DNA of 64,000 nucleotides. Source: Phycisphaerales bacterium. GTDB taxonomy: Bacteria > Planctomycetota > Phycisphaerae > Phycisphaerales > SM1A02. The DNA is taken from the NCBI GenBank assembly GCA_029246705.1, contig JAQWMQ010000011.1, forward strand, positions 1 through 64,000. The letters run 5' to 3'. Made by a program: the position numbers and the translations under genes. The notes beneath the pieces are model-generated. The model made no database searches and was not told where the DNA came from. It saw nothing but the letters and a program-made list of their open reading frames with translations. The first letter of the stretch is position 1. Each line of letters opens with the position of its first letter. Below are positions 35,940 through 44,139 of the stretch, piece after piece.

Positions 35940-36820
35940 TTGGAGGGCTCCGCCGGGGTGCTGCCGACGCCCTCTGCCTCGGCGGGGGCGGACTTGAATC
36001 GTTGCAGCAGTTCGATGGCCGTGGATTCAGCCTCGCTGGAGATGGCGTCCACGCGATTTCGGATGAAGGCATAGGCGGCCAGTGCCGGGATCGCGACCAG
36101 CAGGCCCCAGAAGGTGGTGACCAGGGCGGTTCCGATGCCGCCGGCCAGGGCGACCGGATCGGCACTGCCTCCGCTGGCGACGATCGACTGGAAGGCCACG
36201 ATCATGCCGTAGACGGTTCCGAAGAGACCGATCATGGGAGCCACCTGCCCCAGCACGTTGAGTGGTTCGATGCTCCTGAACCGTTCGGTCGCGGTCTCGA
36301 CCGCGACCTGCTCCACGCGACTGGTCATCGCCGAATGTCCGTGTGGTGCCTCCTCGAACGAAGCCTGCATCATCATGCCGAAGTCGGATTGCTCGTTCCG
36401 ATTGAGGACCATGGCTTCCTTCCAGGCACCTCGAACCAGGAGCTTCCTGATCTTCTCGACCTGAATCGATGGCAGGATCGTGCGTCGTGAGTTCGCAGTC
36501 GCAAGGTTGACGGCCAGGCCGATGCCCACGACCGAGAGCAGCAGGAGTATCCAGATAAGTATGGTTCCGAACCATTCGGTCCGGAGAATGCCGTCCGGAC
36601 CCGCGCTCCGGGACACGAAGAACATGCCGATGAAGCTGGGCGAGTCGGTGGCAGCCACCTCGGGCTGGTCCCCGAACCCTCCCTGTGCGAGGGCGGTCGC
36701 GCCCAGTGTCGCGACTCCGATGCAGGAGACGGCGATCAGCACCGCCCTGCCTCTGGTCGAGCGGGCGCGCTTCGTGACGGAGAAATCAGCAGTCGAGTTC
36801 ATGGAGGTTGCCCTGTTCAT
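35936..36820 (-). CDS. MotA/TolQ/ExbB proton channel family protein
   Basis: 294 residues from the ATG at 36820 (an ATG at 36802 is an alternative; the frame also reaches 36865). A signal or first membrane segment (LIAVSCIGVATLGATALAQ) is followed by a periplasmic linker, a second membrane helix (IWILLLLSVVGIGLAV), a cytoplasmic part and the typical TolQ/ExbB pair of helices with PLNVLGQVAPMIGLFGTVYGMI and GGIGTALVTTFWGLLVAIPALAAY. The long N-terminus with an apparent signal peptide distinguishes it from classical ExbB. It forms the ion-conducting stator for ExbD. Coupled to ExbD by GTGA. Confidence 0.92.
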   Translation of the reverse strand: MNRATSMNSTADFSVTKRARSTRGRAVLIAVSCIGVATLGATALAQGGFGDQPEVAATDSPSFIGMFFVSRSAGPDGILRTEWFGTILIWILLLLSVVGIGLAVNLATANSRRTILPSIQVEKIRKLLVRGAWKEAMVLNRNEQSDFGMMMQASFEEAPHGHSAMTSRVEQVAVETATERFRSIEPLNVLGQVAPMIGLFGTVYGMIVAFQSIVASGGSADPVALAGGIGTALVTTFWGLLVAIPALAAYAFIRNRVDAISSEAESTAIELLQRFKSAPAEAEGVGSTPAEPSK

Positions 36821-36848
36821 TCTGTCGTTCAACGTCTTGAGTCTAGCT

Positions 36849-37832
36849 TCATTCAAGTGTGCCAAGAGGCTTCAGGCCCAGTTCGGTCCTGCCGAGGAAC
36901 CGGTAGCCGCCTTCGGTCCCGTGTTCTTCCACGATCTGGCGGAGTGCATCGAGCGGGTCGGGATCCAGGAACTGGATGCAGTTGATGCTGGTGCCACGTC
37001 TTCCTGTTGCGGGGTCGACGGGATTCAGCTCTTCCAGTTGGAGCATGAGGTCCTCGAGATCGACCGCGTAGCGGCCGGATCCGGTCACATTGCTGCTCAG
37101 GAGAAAGATCACCTCTGGATCGAGCCGGAGTGCGGACTGGAGCGCCTGCATCGGATTGCTGCGTCCCGTGGGAACCACGGTGGGGGGTCGGCCGGGTTCG
37201 CCCTGGATCCAGCGGATGGTTTGTTCGACATGATCGTTGGTCGCGGTGGTCAGACGACCACGCGGCGGAGCAAGCAGTGCTTCGTCCCTCTGGAAGAAGA
37301 TCACCGCATATCGCTGGGCGGGTGAAAGCTTGGCGAGGCTTCTCGAGAGTTCGGCGATGACGAAGGGGAACACGCCGATCATCGATCCCGATGCATCCAC
37401 GACGAAGACGATCTTCCGCGCGGCTCCCGCCCCGAGCCCGGCGAACTCGACTCGGCCCAGGGCCATGGGGGTGCCACCGCCCAGCCCGTTCAACATCGAT
37501 CCCGTCAGGCCGGCGATGCCGCTTCCGGCGCCGGGCGGGGCGGTCGCCAGGTTCTCCGCCGCCAGGGATGGGATCGCCATCGGCTGCTCGGGTTCCGCCG
37601 CTGTTTCGAGTTGGGGAATGGGGGCCTCGTTGGAAGCCGAGATGTTGGCCGTCACCAGGGGGGTGGTCTTCTCGGTCCTCGCCCGGGTCAGGTTCCAGGT
37701 GAGCAGCGCCACCAGTGCGATCACCAGCAGGTGTCCGAGGACCGAACCGATCCACGGAATGCCTCGACGTGCGAGGGCTGCACCCGGTCGGGTCTCGTGC
37801 TGCAGTCTTCTTGTCTTCTTCGACGTGCTCAT
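36849..37832 (-). CDS. membrane-anchored von Willebrand factor A domain protein in an ExbB/ExbD operon
   Basis: 327 residues from the ATG at 37832 (a GTG at 37844 is possible). One N-terminal membrane helix (WIGSVLGHLLVIALVALLTW) is followed by an extended Thr/Pro/Ala- and Gly-rich segment of about 90 residues, and then a VWA domain. This starts IVFVVDASGSM, the MIDAS D-x-S-x-S site, with LLSSNVTGSGRYAVD later. Topology with a short cytoplasmic head, a helix and a long periplasmic linker parallels TonB/TolA, while the VWA domain replaces the TonB C-terminus. It likely binds another protein through metal. It heads the ExbB-ExbD-ExbD run, 28 bases upstream of exbB. Confidence 0.85.
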   Translation of the reverse strand: MSTSKKTRRLQHETRPGAALARRGIPWIGSVLGHLLVIALVALLTWNLTRARTEKTTPLVTANISASNEAPIPQLETAAEPEQPMAIPSLAAENLATAPPGAGSGIAGLTGSMLNGLGGGTPMALGRVEFAGLGAGAARKIVFVVDASGSMIGVFPFVIAELSRSLAKLSPAQRYAVIFFQRDEALLAPPRGRLTTATNDHVEQTIRWIQGEPGRPPTVVPTGRSNPMQALQSALRLDPEVIFLLSSNVTGSGRYAVDLEDLMLQLEELNPVDPATGRRGTSINCIQFLDPDPLDALRQIVEEHGTEGGYRFLGRTELGLKPLGTLE

Positions 37833-37916
37833 GGCAGGAAGCACCCTTGGTTTGGGCTCACGTCGTGAATCATAGTTCTTGCCGTCGGACGGCCCGTGAC
37901 ATGCCTCGGAAAGGCA

Positions 37917-38540
37917 TCACTCTTCCTCGTTCTCCGGTTCGAACTCGACGGGTGCACGGCTGTTCCCACCGAAGATCAGTCGGTCGAGTCCGAAGTTCCC
38001 GCCACTGCAGATCACCATGCCCAGCGCCAGCCCGAACAGGGCGAGCTGCGAGGCGATCTGGTTGAACTGGGTCGATTCCATCTGGAGCATCGACCAGGAT
38101 GCGTTCGCAAGCAGTGGCCAGGAATTCAGTACGAACGTGGCGACCAGCACCACGCAGAGCCCGAAACCCCAGACCCGGCAGAAGAGACCCGGCAGCAGCA
38201 GTGCGCCACCGACCAGCTGGATCAGGGTTCCGATCCAGGCCAGGAGCACCGGGCTGCTCCAGCCTGCGTTCTCAAGCTGCAGTGCGCCTCGGTAGAGAGC
38301 CCGGGCGCGGTAGTCTTCATCGTCCTGGCGGACGTTCAGGCTGCTCGGGGTCACCGTGTCATCGACGAAACTGGGTGTGGTCTGGGGTGGCTCGGCCAGT
38401 CGCCTGATGCCTGCGGCTTCCTGTCCGGTGAAGTCGATCATCGAAAGGCTTTGGATGCCAGCCGGCACGAAGACCAGGAAGAGGATCAGCCGTACCACGA
38501 ACAGGTACGGAGTGAGCGCGATCGGAGCACGTGCGACCAT
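37917..38540 (-). CDS. DoxX-like membrane protein
   Basis: 207 residues. Four membrane segments: about 12-32 (LFVVRLILFLVFVPAGIQSL), 99-122, 127-145 and 165-182, with a soluble loop of about 60 residues after the first. The pattern, with GGALLLPGLFCRVWG, is that of DoxX-type proteins, some of which are quinone-reductase subunits or oxidative-stress factors. It sits upstream of the VWA-ExbB operon on the same strand, with an 84-base gap, so it may be cotranscribed. No co-gene hints at the substrate. Confidence 0.7.
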   Translation of the reverse strand: MVARAPIALTPYLFVVRLILFLVFVPAGIQSLSMIDFTGQEAAGIRRLAEPPQTTPSFVDDTVTPSSLNVRQDDEDYRARALYRGALQLENAGWSSPVLLAWIGTLIQLVGGALLLPGLFCRVWGFGLCVVLVATFVLNSWPLLANASWSMLQMESTQFNQIASQLALFGLALGMVICSGGNFGLDRLIFGGNSRAPVEFEPENEEE

Positions 38541-38695
38541 GCGTTGACTCCCGTCGGTCCTGGTGCGGTCCGGCCATCCAGCAGGCCGTTCAGAGCATCC
38601 TATCTTGATGGGAGGGCGCTTTGTGTCCTCATATCCACCTCAATCGCTTTTCAGTACGGAGAAGGTCCCTGATGGACCGATTACCCCTCGGCTTG

Positions 38696-38724
38696 TTGAC
38701 AACTTGTGCGGGTCGTAGCATCAG
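38696..38724 (+). promoter_or_regulatory. putative promoter of tRNA-Leu
   Basis: TTGACA at 38696-38701 matches the -35 consensus exactly. The -10 region is poor: with a 17-base spacer it reads CATCAG, and TAGCAT is found only at spacing 14. The tRNA begins nine bases further on. Confidence 0.45.
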
Positions 38725-38732
38725 TGCACGCG

Positions 38733-38817
38733 GCGGGCGTGGCGGAATTGGAAGACGCGCGGGATTTAGGTTCCCGTGGGGGCTAACCCCGTGCAGGTTC
38801 GAGTCCTGTCGCCCGCA
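38733..38817 (+). tRNA. tRNA-Leu, anticodon TAG
   Basis: 85 nt class II tRNA. The 7-bp acceptor stem GCGGGCG (38733-38739) pairs with CGCCCGC (38810-38816), with discriminator A at 38817. The anticodon stem CGGGA/TCCCG holds the loop TTTAGGT with anticodon TAG at 38767-38769, reading leucine CUA-type codons. A long variable arm follows (about 38775-38792), then the T arm with GGTTCGAGTCC. The CCA end is not encoded. It lies 42 bases before the class II DAHP synthase gene. Confidence 0.95.
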
Positions 38818-38859
38818 CTCTGTGAACTGGGTCCGAATACCCGGACGCTGGAGGATCCC

Positions 38860-40275
38860 TTGAACGATCGCAACGACTCGAAGCCGGTCGCCAACGCTCA
38901 AGCGGCGGATTCCACCTGGTCACCCGAGTCCTGGCGGGACCGATCCGCCACCCAGCAACCGCTCTACGAGGACCCGGGCGAAGTCCAGTCGGTGGTCGAC
39001 CATCTCAAGTCGCTGCCGCCCCTGGTGACCAGCTGGGAGATAGAAGCCCTGAGAAGCCAGCTGGGAGAGGCCGCTCGTGGCCAGCGCTTCCTGCTTCAGG
39101 GCGGCGATTGTGCGGAGCGCTTCGATGAATGCACGCCGGACCGGATCACCTCGAAGCTGAAGATCCTCCTGCAGATGAGCCTGGTCCTCGTCCACGGCGG
39201 CGGTCGGCGGGTGACCCGCGTCGGTCGTTTCGCCGGGCAGTACGCCAAGCCTCGTTCCGCCGACCTCGAGACCCGTGACGATGTGACCCTGCCCTCCTAT
39301 CGAGGGGACAACGTCAATCGCCCTGAGTTCGAGCCTGAAGCCAGGCGCCCCGATCCGGAACTGCTGGTTCGTGGACACACCTGCTCGGCCATGACCCTGA
39401 ACTTCATCCGGTCACTCATCGACGGTGGTTTCGCGGACCTGCATCACCCTGAATACTGGGATCTCGGCTTCGTCCAGCACTCACCACTTCGTGCCGAGTA
39501 CGAACGCATGACCGATTCGATCGGTGATTCGCTGCGTTTCATGGAATCGGTCGCCGATGCGACGGTGGGGCAGATCAACCGGGTCGACTTCTTCACCAGT
39601 CACGAAGCACTCGTGCTCCTCTACGAGTCCGCGATGACCCGGGCCGTCCCGCACCGAAGGGGTTTCTGGAACCTGTCCACCCACATGCCCTGGGTGGGCG
39701 TCCGAACCGCGGATCCCCTGGGTGCACACGTGGAATACCTTCGCGGCATTCGAAACCCACTGGGCATCAAGGTGGGACCGGGGACCGACCCTGCCGGTCT
39801 CCTGGCGGTGCTCGACCTGCTGGATCCCGACGACGAACCGGGCCGGATCAATCTCATCCATCGCTTCGGTGCCCACAAGATCGCGGCCGGGCTGCGTCCG
39901 GTGCTTGATGCGGTGAAGGCATCGGGTCGCACCGTGCTGTTCTGCTGCGATCCGATGCACGGGAACACCGAGACGGTCGTCCCTTCCTCGGGGCCGTGGA
40001 AGGGCATGAACGTCAAGACCAGGAAGTTCGCCCACATCCTTGCCGAGCTGGAGCAGGCTTTCGAGATCCACGCCCGGGCCGGCACCACGTTGGGTGGGGT
40101 TCACTTCGAGCTCACCGGAGACGACGTGACCGAGTGCACCGGCGGAGCCCGGGGGCTCACCGACGAGGATCTGGCTCGGTCCTACCGAACCCATGTCGAT
40201 CCGCGTCTCAACTACGAGCAGTCCCTGGAAATGGCGATGCTGATCGCCAAGCGGATGGGCAGCTGGAGCCGCTAG
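38860..40275 (+). CDS. aroF: class II 3-deoxy-D-arabino-heptulosonate 7-phosphate (DAHP) synthase
   Basis: 471 residues. The TTG at 38860 is chosen because GGAGG (38850-38854) sits 5 bases upstream, and because earlier in-frame starts would read through tRNA-Leu. It condenses phosphoenolpyruvate and erythrose 4-phosphate, the first shikimate-pathway step. The metal Cys84 is in LLQGGDCAERFDE. Others are LVRGHTCSAM, the large WNLSTHMPWVGVRTADPLGAHVEYLRG block, HRFGAHKIAAGLRPVL and HFELTGDDVTECTGG near the end. All are diagnostic of the class II (plant/actinobacterial) type rather than AroG/F/H. The symbol aroF is a generic class label only. Confidence 0.95.
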   Translation: MNDRNDSKPVANAQAADSTWSPESWRDRSATQQPLYEDPGEVQSVVDHLKSLPPLVTSWEIEALRSQLGEAARGQRFLLQGGDCAERFDECTPDRITSKLKILLQMSLVLVHGGGRRVTRVGRFAGQYAKPRSADLETRDDVTLPSYRGDNVNRPEFEPEARRPDPELLVRGHTCSAMTLNFIRSLIDGGFADLHHPEYWDLGFVQHSPLRAEYERMTDSIGDSLRFMESVADATVGQINRVDFFTSHEALVLLYESAMTRAVPHRRGFWNLSTHMPWVGVRTADPLGAHVEYLRGIRNPLGIKVGPGTDPAGLLAVLDLLDPDDEPGRINLIHRFGAHKIAAGLRPVLDAVKASGRTVLFCCDPMHGNTETVVPSSGPWKGMNVKTRKFAHILAELEQAFEIHARAGTTLGGVHFELTGDDVTECTGGARGLTDEDLARSYRTHVDPRLNYEQSLEMAMLIAKRMGSWSR

Positions 40276-40357
40276 CAGGCTCATTCCGCGTGCAACTCGT
40301 GGATTCCGGGGCTCTTGATCACCGCTGCGGCATCGTGACGGGTACACTCCCGCTCCC

Positions 40358-41716
40358 ATGACCCCGCATAGACGTCGCGTCGTCATCACTGGCCTCGGGC
40401 CCATCTCCACCTACGGCATCGGAATCCAACCCTTGTGGGAAGGCATGCTGTCCGGTCGGAGCGGTATCCGCACGATCGAGACGTTCGATGCTTCTGGTTT
40501 CGACTGCCCGGTCGGTGCCCAGCTGGCAAGCGACCAGTTCGATGTCCGGAAACTGGTTCCAAAGACCTATCGCAAGGCGACCAAGGTCATGGCCCGGGAT
40601 ATCGCCCTTGCCGTGGGTGCGGCGGCCTCGGCCACCAACGACGCCGGCCTGGTGACTTCCGCAAGCGACACCGATGCCGATCCGACCATTCCCGCCGGGC
40701 GAACCGGATGCCACATCGGAGCGGGACTGATCGCCACCGATGTCGACGAACTGTCCCTGGCACTCACGTTCAGTTCGGACGCGGATGGAGAATTCGACAT
40801 CTCCGCGTGGGGTGACGGTGGCATGACCAATCTCACGCCGCTCTGGTTGCTCAAGTACCTGCCGAACATGCTGGCCTGTCACGTCACGATCATCCACGAC
40901 TGCCAGGGGCCTTCCAACACCATCACCTGTGCCGAGGCCTCCAGTGGCCTCAGCATCGGCGAGTCCATGCGCGTGATCTCGAGAGGGCACGCCGACGTCT
41001 GTCTCAGTGGTGGTGCGGAATGCAAGTTGAACCCCATGGGCATCCTGCGGCAGCAGTTCGCCGGGCGTCTGGCGAAGCTCGAACCCACGGACGACCCTGC
41101 CTTGCTGGTTCGCCCGTTCTCGGAAGATGCTCGTGGCAGCGTGCTGGGTGAAGGTGGCGGCATCCTCATCCTCGAGGCGCTCGAGAGTGCTCGTGAACGT
41201 GGGGCGCGACCAGTGGCCGAAATCGCGGGCTTCTCGGCCTCGCAGGCGAGCTGCTCGGACACCGTCGGCCTGGTCTACGACGAGGACGACACCAGCGTCG
41301 AATCAGCGATCAACAACGCCCTGAAGTCGGCGGACTGCTCGCCGGATGACATCGACGCGGTACTTCCCCTGGGCTCCGGCATCCCGCACATGGATGCGGT
41401 CGACGCCCGGGCGATTCATGCGGTCTTCGGTGAACGCGCCGGATCGGTCCCGATCATCACCTTCGTTCCCAACGTGGGTCTCTGTGGTGCGGGTACCGGG
41501 GCGATCGCCACGTCACTCGCTGCCAAGTGTCTCGACGAACAGATGCTCCCGGCCCGGATCGGGATCGAGGGTGCCGTGACCTCGGGGCTCGACGCCGGTC
41601 CGATCGCGGCACGCCCCGCCAAGCTCGGTGCGATCCTGGTCTTCACGACGAGCATGGGCGGACAGAACACCGCCCTGGTGCTCCGGCGCTACGACGATGG
41701 GGGAGAATCCTCGTGA
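40358..41716 (+). CDS. beta-ketoacyl synthase-like protein lacking both catalytic His (KSbeta/chain-length-factor-like)
   Basis: 452 residues with a thiolase-fold ketosynthase layout from VVITGLGPIST to SMGGQNTALVLRR. The nucleophile Cys is present at 191 in TITCAEASSG. The first catalytic His (HGTGT position) is replaced by Leu338 in LPLGSGIPHMD. The second His (GH before the AAG loop) is Leu375 in PNVGLCGAGTGA. Such a protein should not condense chains alone and may be a partner that sets chain length or stabilises the active subunit, as KSbeta/CLF proteins do in type II polyketide systems. Its stop overlaps the start of the complete ketosynthase (GTGA), indicating a heterodimer. Confidence 0.85.
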   Translation: MTPHRRRVVITGLGPISTYGIGIQPLWEGMLSGRSGIRTIETFDASGFDCPVGAQLASDQFDVRKLVPKTYRKATKVMARDIALAVGAAASATNDAGLVTSASDTDADPTIPAGRTGCHIGAGLIATDVDELSLALTFSSDADGEFDISAWGDGGMTNLTPLWLLKYLPNMLACHVTIIHDCQGPSNTITCAEASSGLSIGESMRVISRGHADVCLSGGAECKLNPMGILRQQFAGRLAKLEPTDDPALLVRPFSEDARGSVLGEGGGILILEALESARERGARPVAEIAGFSASQASCSDTVGLVYDEDDTSVESAINNALKSADCSPDDIDAVLPLGSGIPHMDAVDARAIHAVFGERAGSVPIITFVPNVGLCGAGTGAIATSLAAKCLDEQMLPARIGIEGAVTSGLDAGPIAARPAKLGAILVFTTSMGGQNTALVLRRYDDGGESS

Positions 41717-43035
41717 CCGATGTCCCACGCGTGGTTCTGACCGGTGCCGGATGGGTCACGCCCCTCGGGTGTGATCTCGACACCGTGTGGAAACGCCTCA
41801 TCAACGCCGAAAGCGGGATGGCTCCCATCACCCGATTCGATGCGCGCACCTTTCCGACCAAGTTCGCGGCAGAGGTCAAGGACTACGACGTCAACGACTT
41901 CATCCGTGACCCATCACTGCACGAGCACGCCGGTCTCAACTCGCAGTTCGCACTCGGAGCGGCGACCCAGGCCTGGAACCGGTCCGGTCTCTCCGGATGT
42001 TCCAACCTCGATCGGTCGAGGATCGGCCTCTACCTCGGGGCCGGCGAGGGCGTGCTCGACACCGACAACTACATGCGCACCAACCTGCGCGGATGGAACC
42101 CCGAGACCCGCAAGATCGATGGTGTGCGCTGGGCCAAGGAAGCCCTCGAGCTCATGAAGGCCCACCGTGAGATCGAGCAGGAACCCAACATGCCGCTTGC
42201 GCACCTGGCGCGCGAGTTCAATCTCAAGGGCCCTGCCTACAACTGCCTGACCGCCTGTGCCGCAAGCACCCAGGCGATCGGCGAGGCGTTCGACATCATC
42301 CGCCGAGGTGAAGCCGACGTGATGATCTCCGGTGGCACCCACACCATGATCCATCCCCTGGGAGTCACGGGGTTCAATCGTCTCACCGCCTTGAGCACCC
42401 ACGAAGGCGATCCTGCGGAAGCGTCGCGTCCCTTCGATCGAACTCGAGACGGCTTCGTGATGGGCGAAGGTTCCGGCATCGTCGTGATCGAGAATCTCGA
42501 CCACGCCCTCGAGCGTGGAGCCACGCCGATCGCGGAGATCATCGGGTACGGCTCGAGCTGCGACGCCTTCAGGATCACGGACATCCAGCCTGACGGTCGT
42601 GGGGCCGCGGCTGCGATGAACATGGCCCTCGAACAGGCTGGGATAGACCCGGAACAACCCGGCCCGGAGGGTGGTCCGCCGATCGACTACATCTCGGCCC
42701 ACGGCACCGGTACCCAGGAGAACGATTCGATCGAGACCCGCGCGATCAAGCGGGTCTTCGGCGAGCAGGCGCCTCGGATTCCGATGAGTTCGATCAAGAG
42801 CATGATGGGGCACCTCATCGCCGCGGCAGGTGCGGTCGAGTTGATCACGTGCGTCATGGCGATCGACCGTGGCGAGATTCCGCCCACCCGTAACCTGCAC
42901 CACCCCGATCCGGATCTCGATCTCGACTACGTGCCCAATGATTCGCGCAGCACGCGCGTTGAGACCTGCCTTTCCAACAACTTCGGATTCGGCGGCCAGA
43001 ACGACACCCTCATCGTGACCAGGTTCAAGGGATGA
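41713..43035 (+). CDS. fabF: beta-ketoacyl-ACP synthase, FabF/KSalpha-like
   Basis: 440 residues from the GTG at 41713, which overlaps the previous stop (GTGA) and has GGGAGA 7 bases upstream; the longer open frame from 41527 lies inside the preceding gene. All catalytic residues are present: Cys182 in LTACAASTQA, His330 in SAHGTGTQEND, Lys362 and His367 in IKSMMGHLIAAAGA. It condenses acyl chains with malonyl-ACP in fatty-acid or related synthesis. The pairing with the upstream degenerate KS is unusual for primary fatty-acid synthesis and resembles KSalpha/KSbeta organisation. It is also coupled to the next gene by ATGA. Confidence 0.92.
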   Translation: MTDVPRVVLTGAGWVTPLGCDLDTVWKRLINAESGMAPITRFDARTFPTKFAAEVKDYDVNDFIRDPSLHEHAGLNSQFALGAATQAWNRSGLSGCSNLDRSRIGLYLGAGEGVLDTDNYMRTNLRGWNPETRKIDGVRWAKEALELMKAHREIEQEPNMPLAHLAREFNLKGPAYNCLTACAASTQAIGEAFDIIRRGEADVMISGGTHTMIHPLGVTGFNRLTALSTHEGDPAEASRPFDRTRDGFVMGEGSGIVVIENLDHALERGATPIAEIIGYGSSCDAFRITDIQPDGRGAAAAMNMALEQAGIDPEQPGPEGGPPIDYISAHGTGTQENDSIETRAIKRVFGEQAPRIPMSSIKSMMGHLIAAAGAVELITCVMAIDRGEIPPTRNLHHPDPDLDLDYVPNDSRSTRVETCLSNNFGFGGQNDTLIVTRFKG

Positions 43036-43748
43036 GCCCCGGGCCATCGGTCCGGCGTCGAGGCTGCCTACCGGCGATCATTGCAGGCACCGTGCTCCTG
43101 GCGGCTCTGCTGGTGACCGGTCTCTTCCTCGCAAGTGCCGTTCCGGCCATTCATGACCCGCCGTCAGCCGATGACCCCGCGGTCATCGCGGTTGCGGAGA
43201 CCTTCGAGCAGAACTTCGCTTCCGAACTCACCCGGGTTCGAGCTGACCAGGAACCGTGGGGGGTCCGTGTTCGCGAGGACGACCTGAACGCCTGGTTGTG
43301 GACCAGGCTCGCACCCTGGATCGCTCACGCGCACGGAACTTCGTCGTTCGGGGCCGAACCGATGCTGCAGGCGCACGTCAGCGTGGATCGGATCATCTTG
43401 TCGACCGAATCGGTGACCGTTGCCTTCGATCCCCGGGTCGTCGACCAGGAGGTGCAGATACGTTCGACATCGGGCAGCGCACTCGGTCGCCTGCCTCTTC
43501 CCGGGTTCATTTTCGAGCTGCTCATCGACTCGAGTCCGCTGACCGGTCTCGGTGATTCGCTGCTCGATGGTGCTGGCGAGGACGGGGGCGAGGACGGGGA
43601 ACTCCTCCGAAAGCCCTATGGCTGGGTTCTTCCCAATCGTTACGAACTGCATGACGGCCGACGGATCGAACTGCTCGAGATCCAACTCGACGAAGATGAA
43701 GCGATCCTGGTCTTCCGCACCCTGTTGCCTGATTCCAATCAGCCCTGA
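43032..43748 (+). CDS. membrane-anchored unknown protein coupled to the ketosynthase pair
   Basis: 238 residues. The ATG at 43032 overlaps the fabF stop (ATGA). One N-terminal membrane helix (LPAIIAGTVLLAALLVTGLFLAS) with a basic head (RRRG) gives an N-in/C-out orientation. The extracytoplasmic 200 residues have beta-rich stretches (LQAHVSVDRIILSTESVTVAFD) and a Gly/Asp/Glu-rich loop (GAGEDGGEDGE), and end with beta strands. I recognise no family and no catalytic residues. Its coupling suggests a role in the use or export of the product of the ketosynthases. Confidence 0.75.
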   Translation: MSPGPSVRRRGCLPAIIAGTVLLAALLVTGLFLASAVPAIHDPPSADDPAVIAVAETFEQNFASELTRVRADQEPWGVRVREDDLNAWLWTRLAPWIAHAHGTSSFGAEPMLQAHVSVDRIILSTESVTVAFDPRVVDQEVQIRSTSGSALGRLPLPGFIFELLIDSSPLTGLGDSLLDGAGEDGGEDGELLRKPYGWVLPNRYELHDGRRIELLEIQLDEDEAILVFRTLLPDSNQP

Positions 43749-44139
43749 GACCTTCAGCCTCGCGCACCGTTCATCCTGGACTGCTGCCAACCAGAGACCC
43801 GAGCCTCGAGGAGGTTCCGGAGGGCTTCTGAATCACGTTGGTGGTGGGTGTGGTGAATTCTGGGCAAAAAAAAAGATCGGGCCAGCCCCCACTGCCGGCC
43901 CGATCAGAGTTCGGTCTCTACCAACGACAAGTCGCTGGGAGCCCGACACGAGTGTTATCAACTCACCTGATTCAAATTTACCAGAGCCCAACACCCTCGC
44001 AAGAACTCTTTCCAGTTCTGCTCTGAGAAGAGCTTGATCAGGTCAGAAATCAAGCTTCAGAGTGTCCTGTCGCGGTGTACCGTATCGAGATGTTTCGCAG
44101 GATTGGGGCGGCAATTTGCAAACGATCGTTGTTGTTTCA
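43749..44139. other. gene-free region between the ketosynthase cluster and AddB
   Basis: About 390 bases without a convincing gene. It holds the orphan minus-strand terminator at 43866-43905 and a lower-GC stretch (43900-44060) with AT-rich patches. The AddB frame is open from 44062, but the ATG at 44140 is the better start. Confidence 0.5.
43866..43905 (-). terminator. orphan intrinsic terminator for a minus-strand transcript
   Basis: A 9-bp perfect stem GATCGGGCC/GGCCCGATC (43875-43883 and 43897-43905) lies beside a nine-A run at 43866-43874. Read on the minus strand this is a GC hairpin followed by nine T, an ideal terminator. No minus-strand gene ends here, and on the plus strand there is no T-run. 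It may therefore end a small minus-strand RNA, or a bidirectional signal may have lost one side. Confidence 0.65.

Noticed and set aside
38776-38859. Extension of the DAHP synthase start into tRNA-Leu
   Set aside because: The frame is open through the tRNA, but the tRNA structure is perfect and a TTG with GGAGG follows at 38860.
41914-43047. 377-aa minus-strand frame antisense to fabF
   Set aside because: fabF has all catalytic residues and coupled overlaps on both sides.
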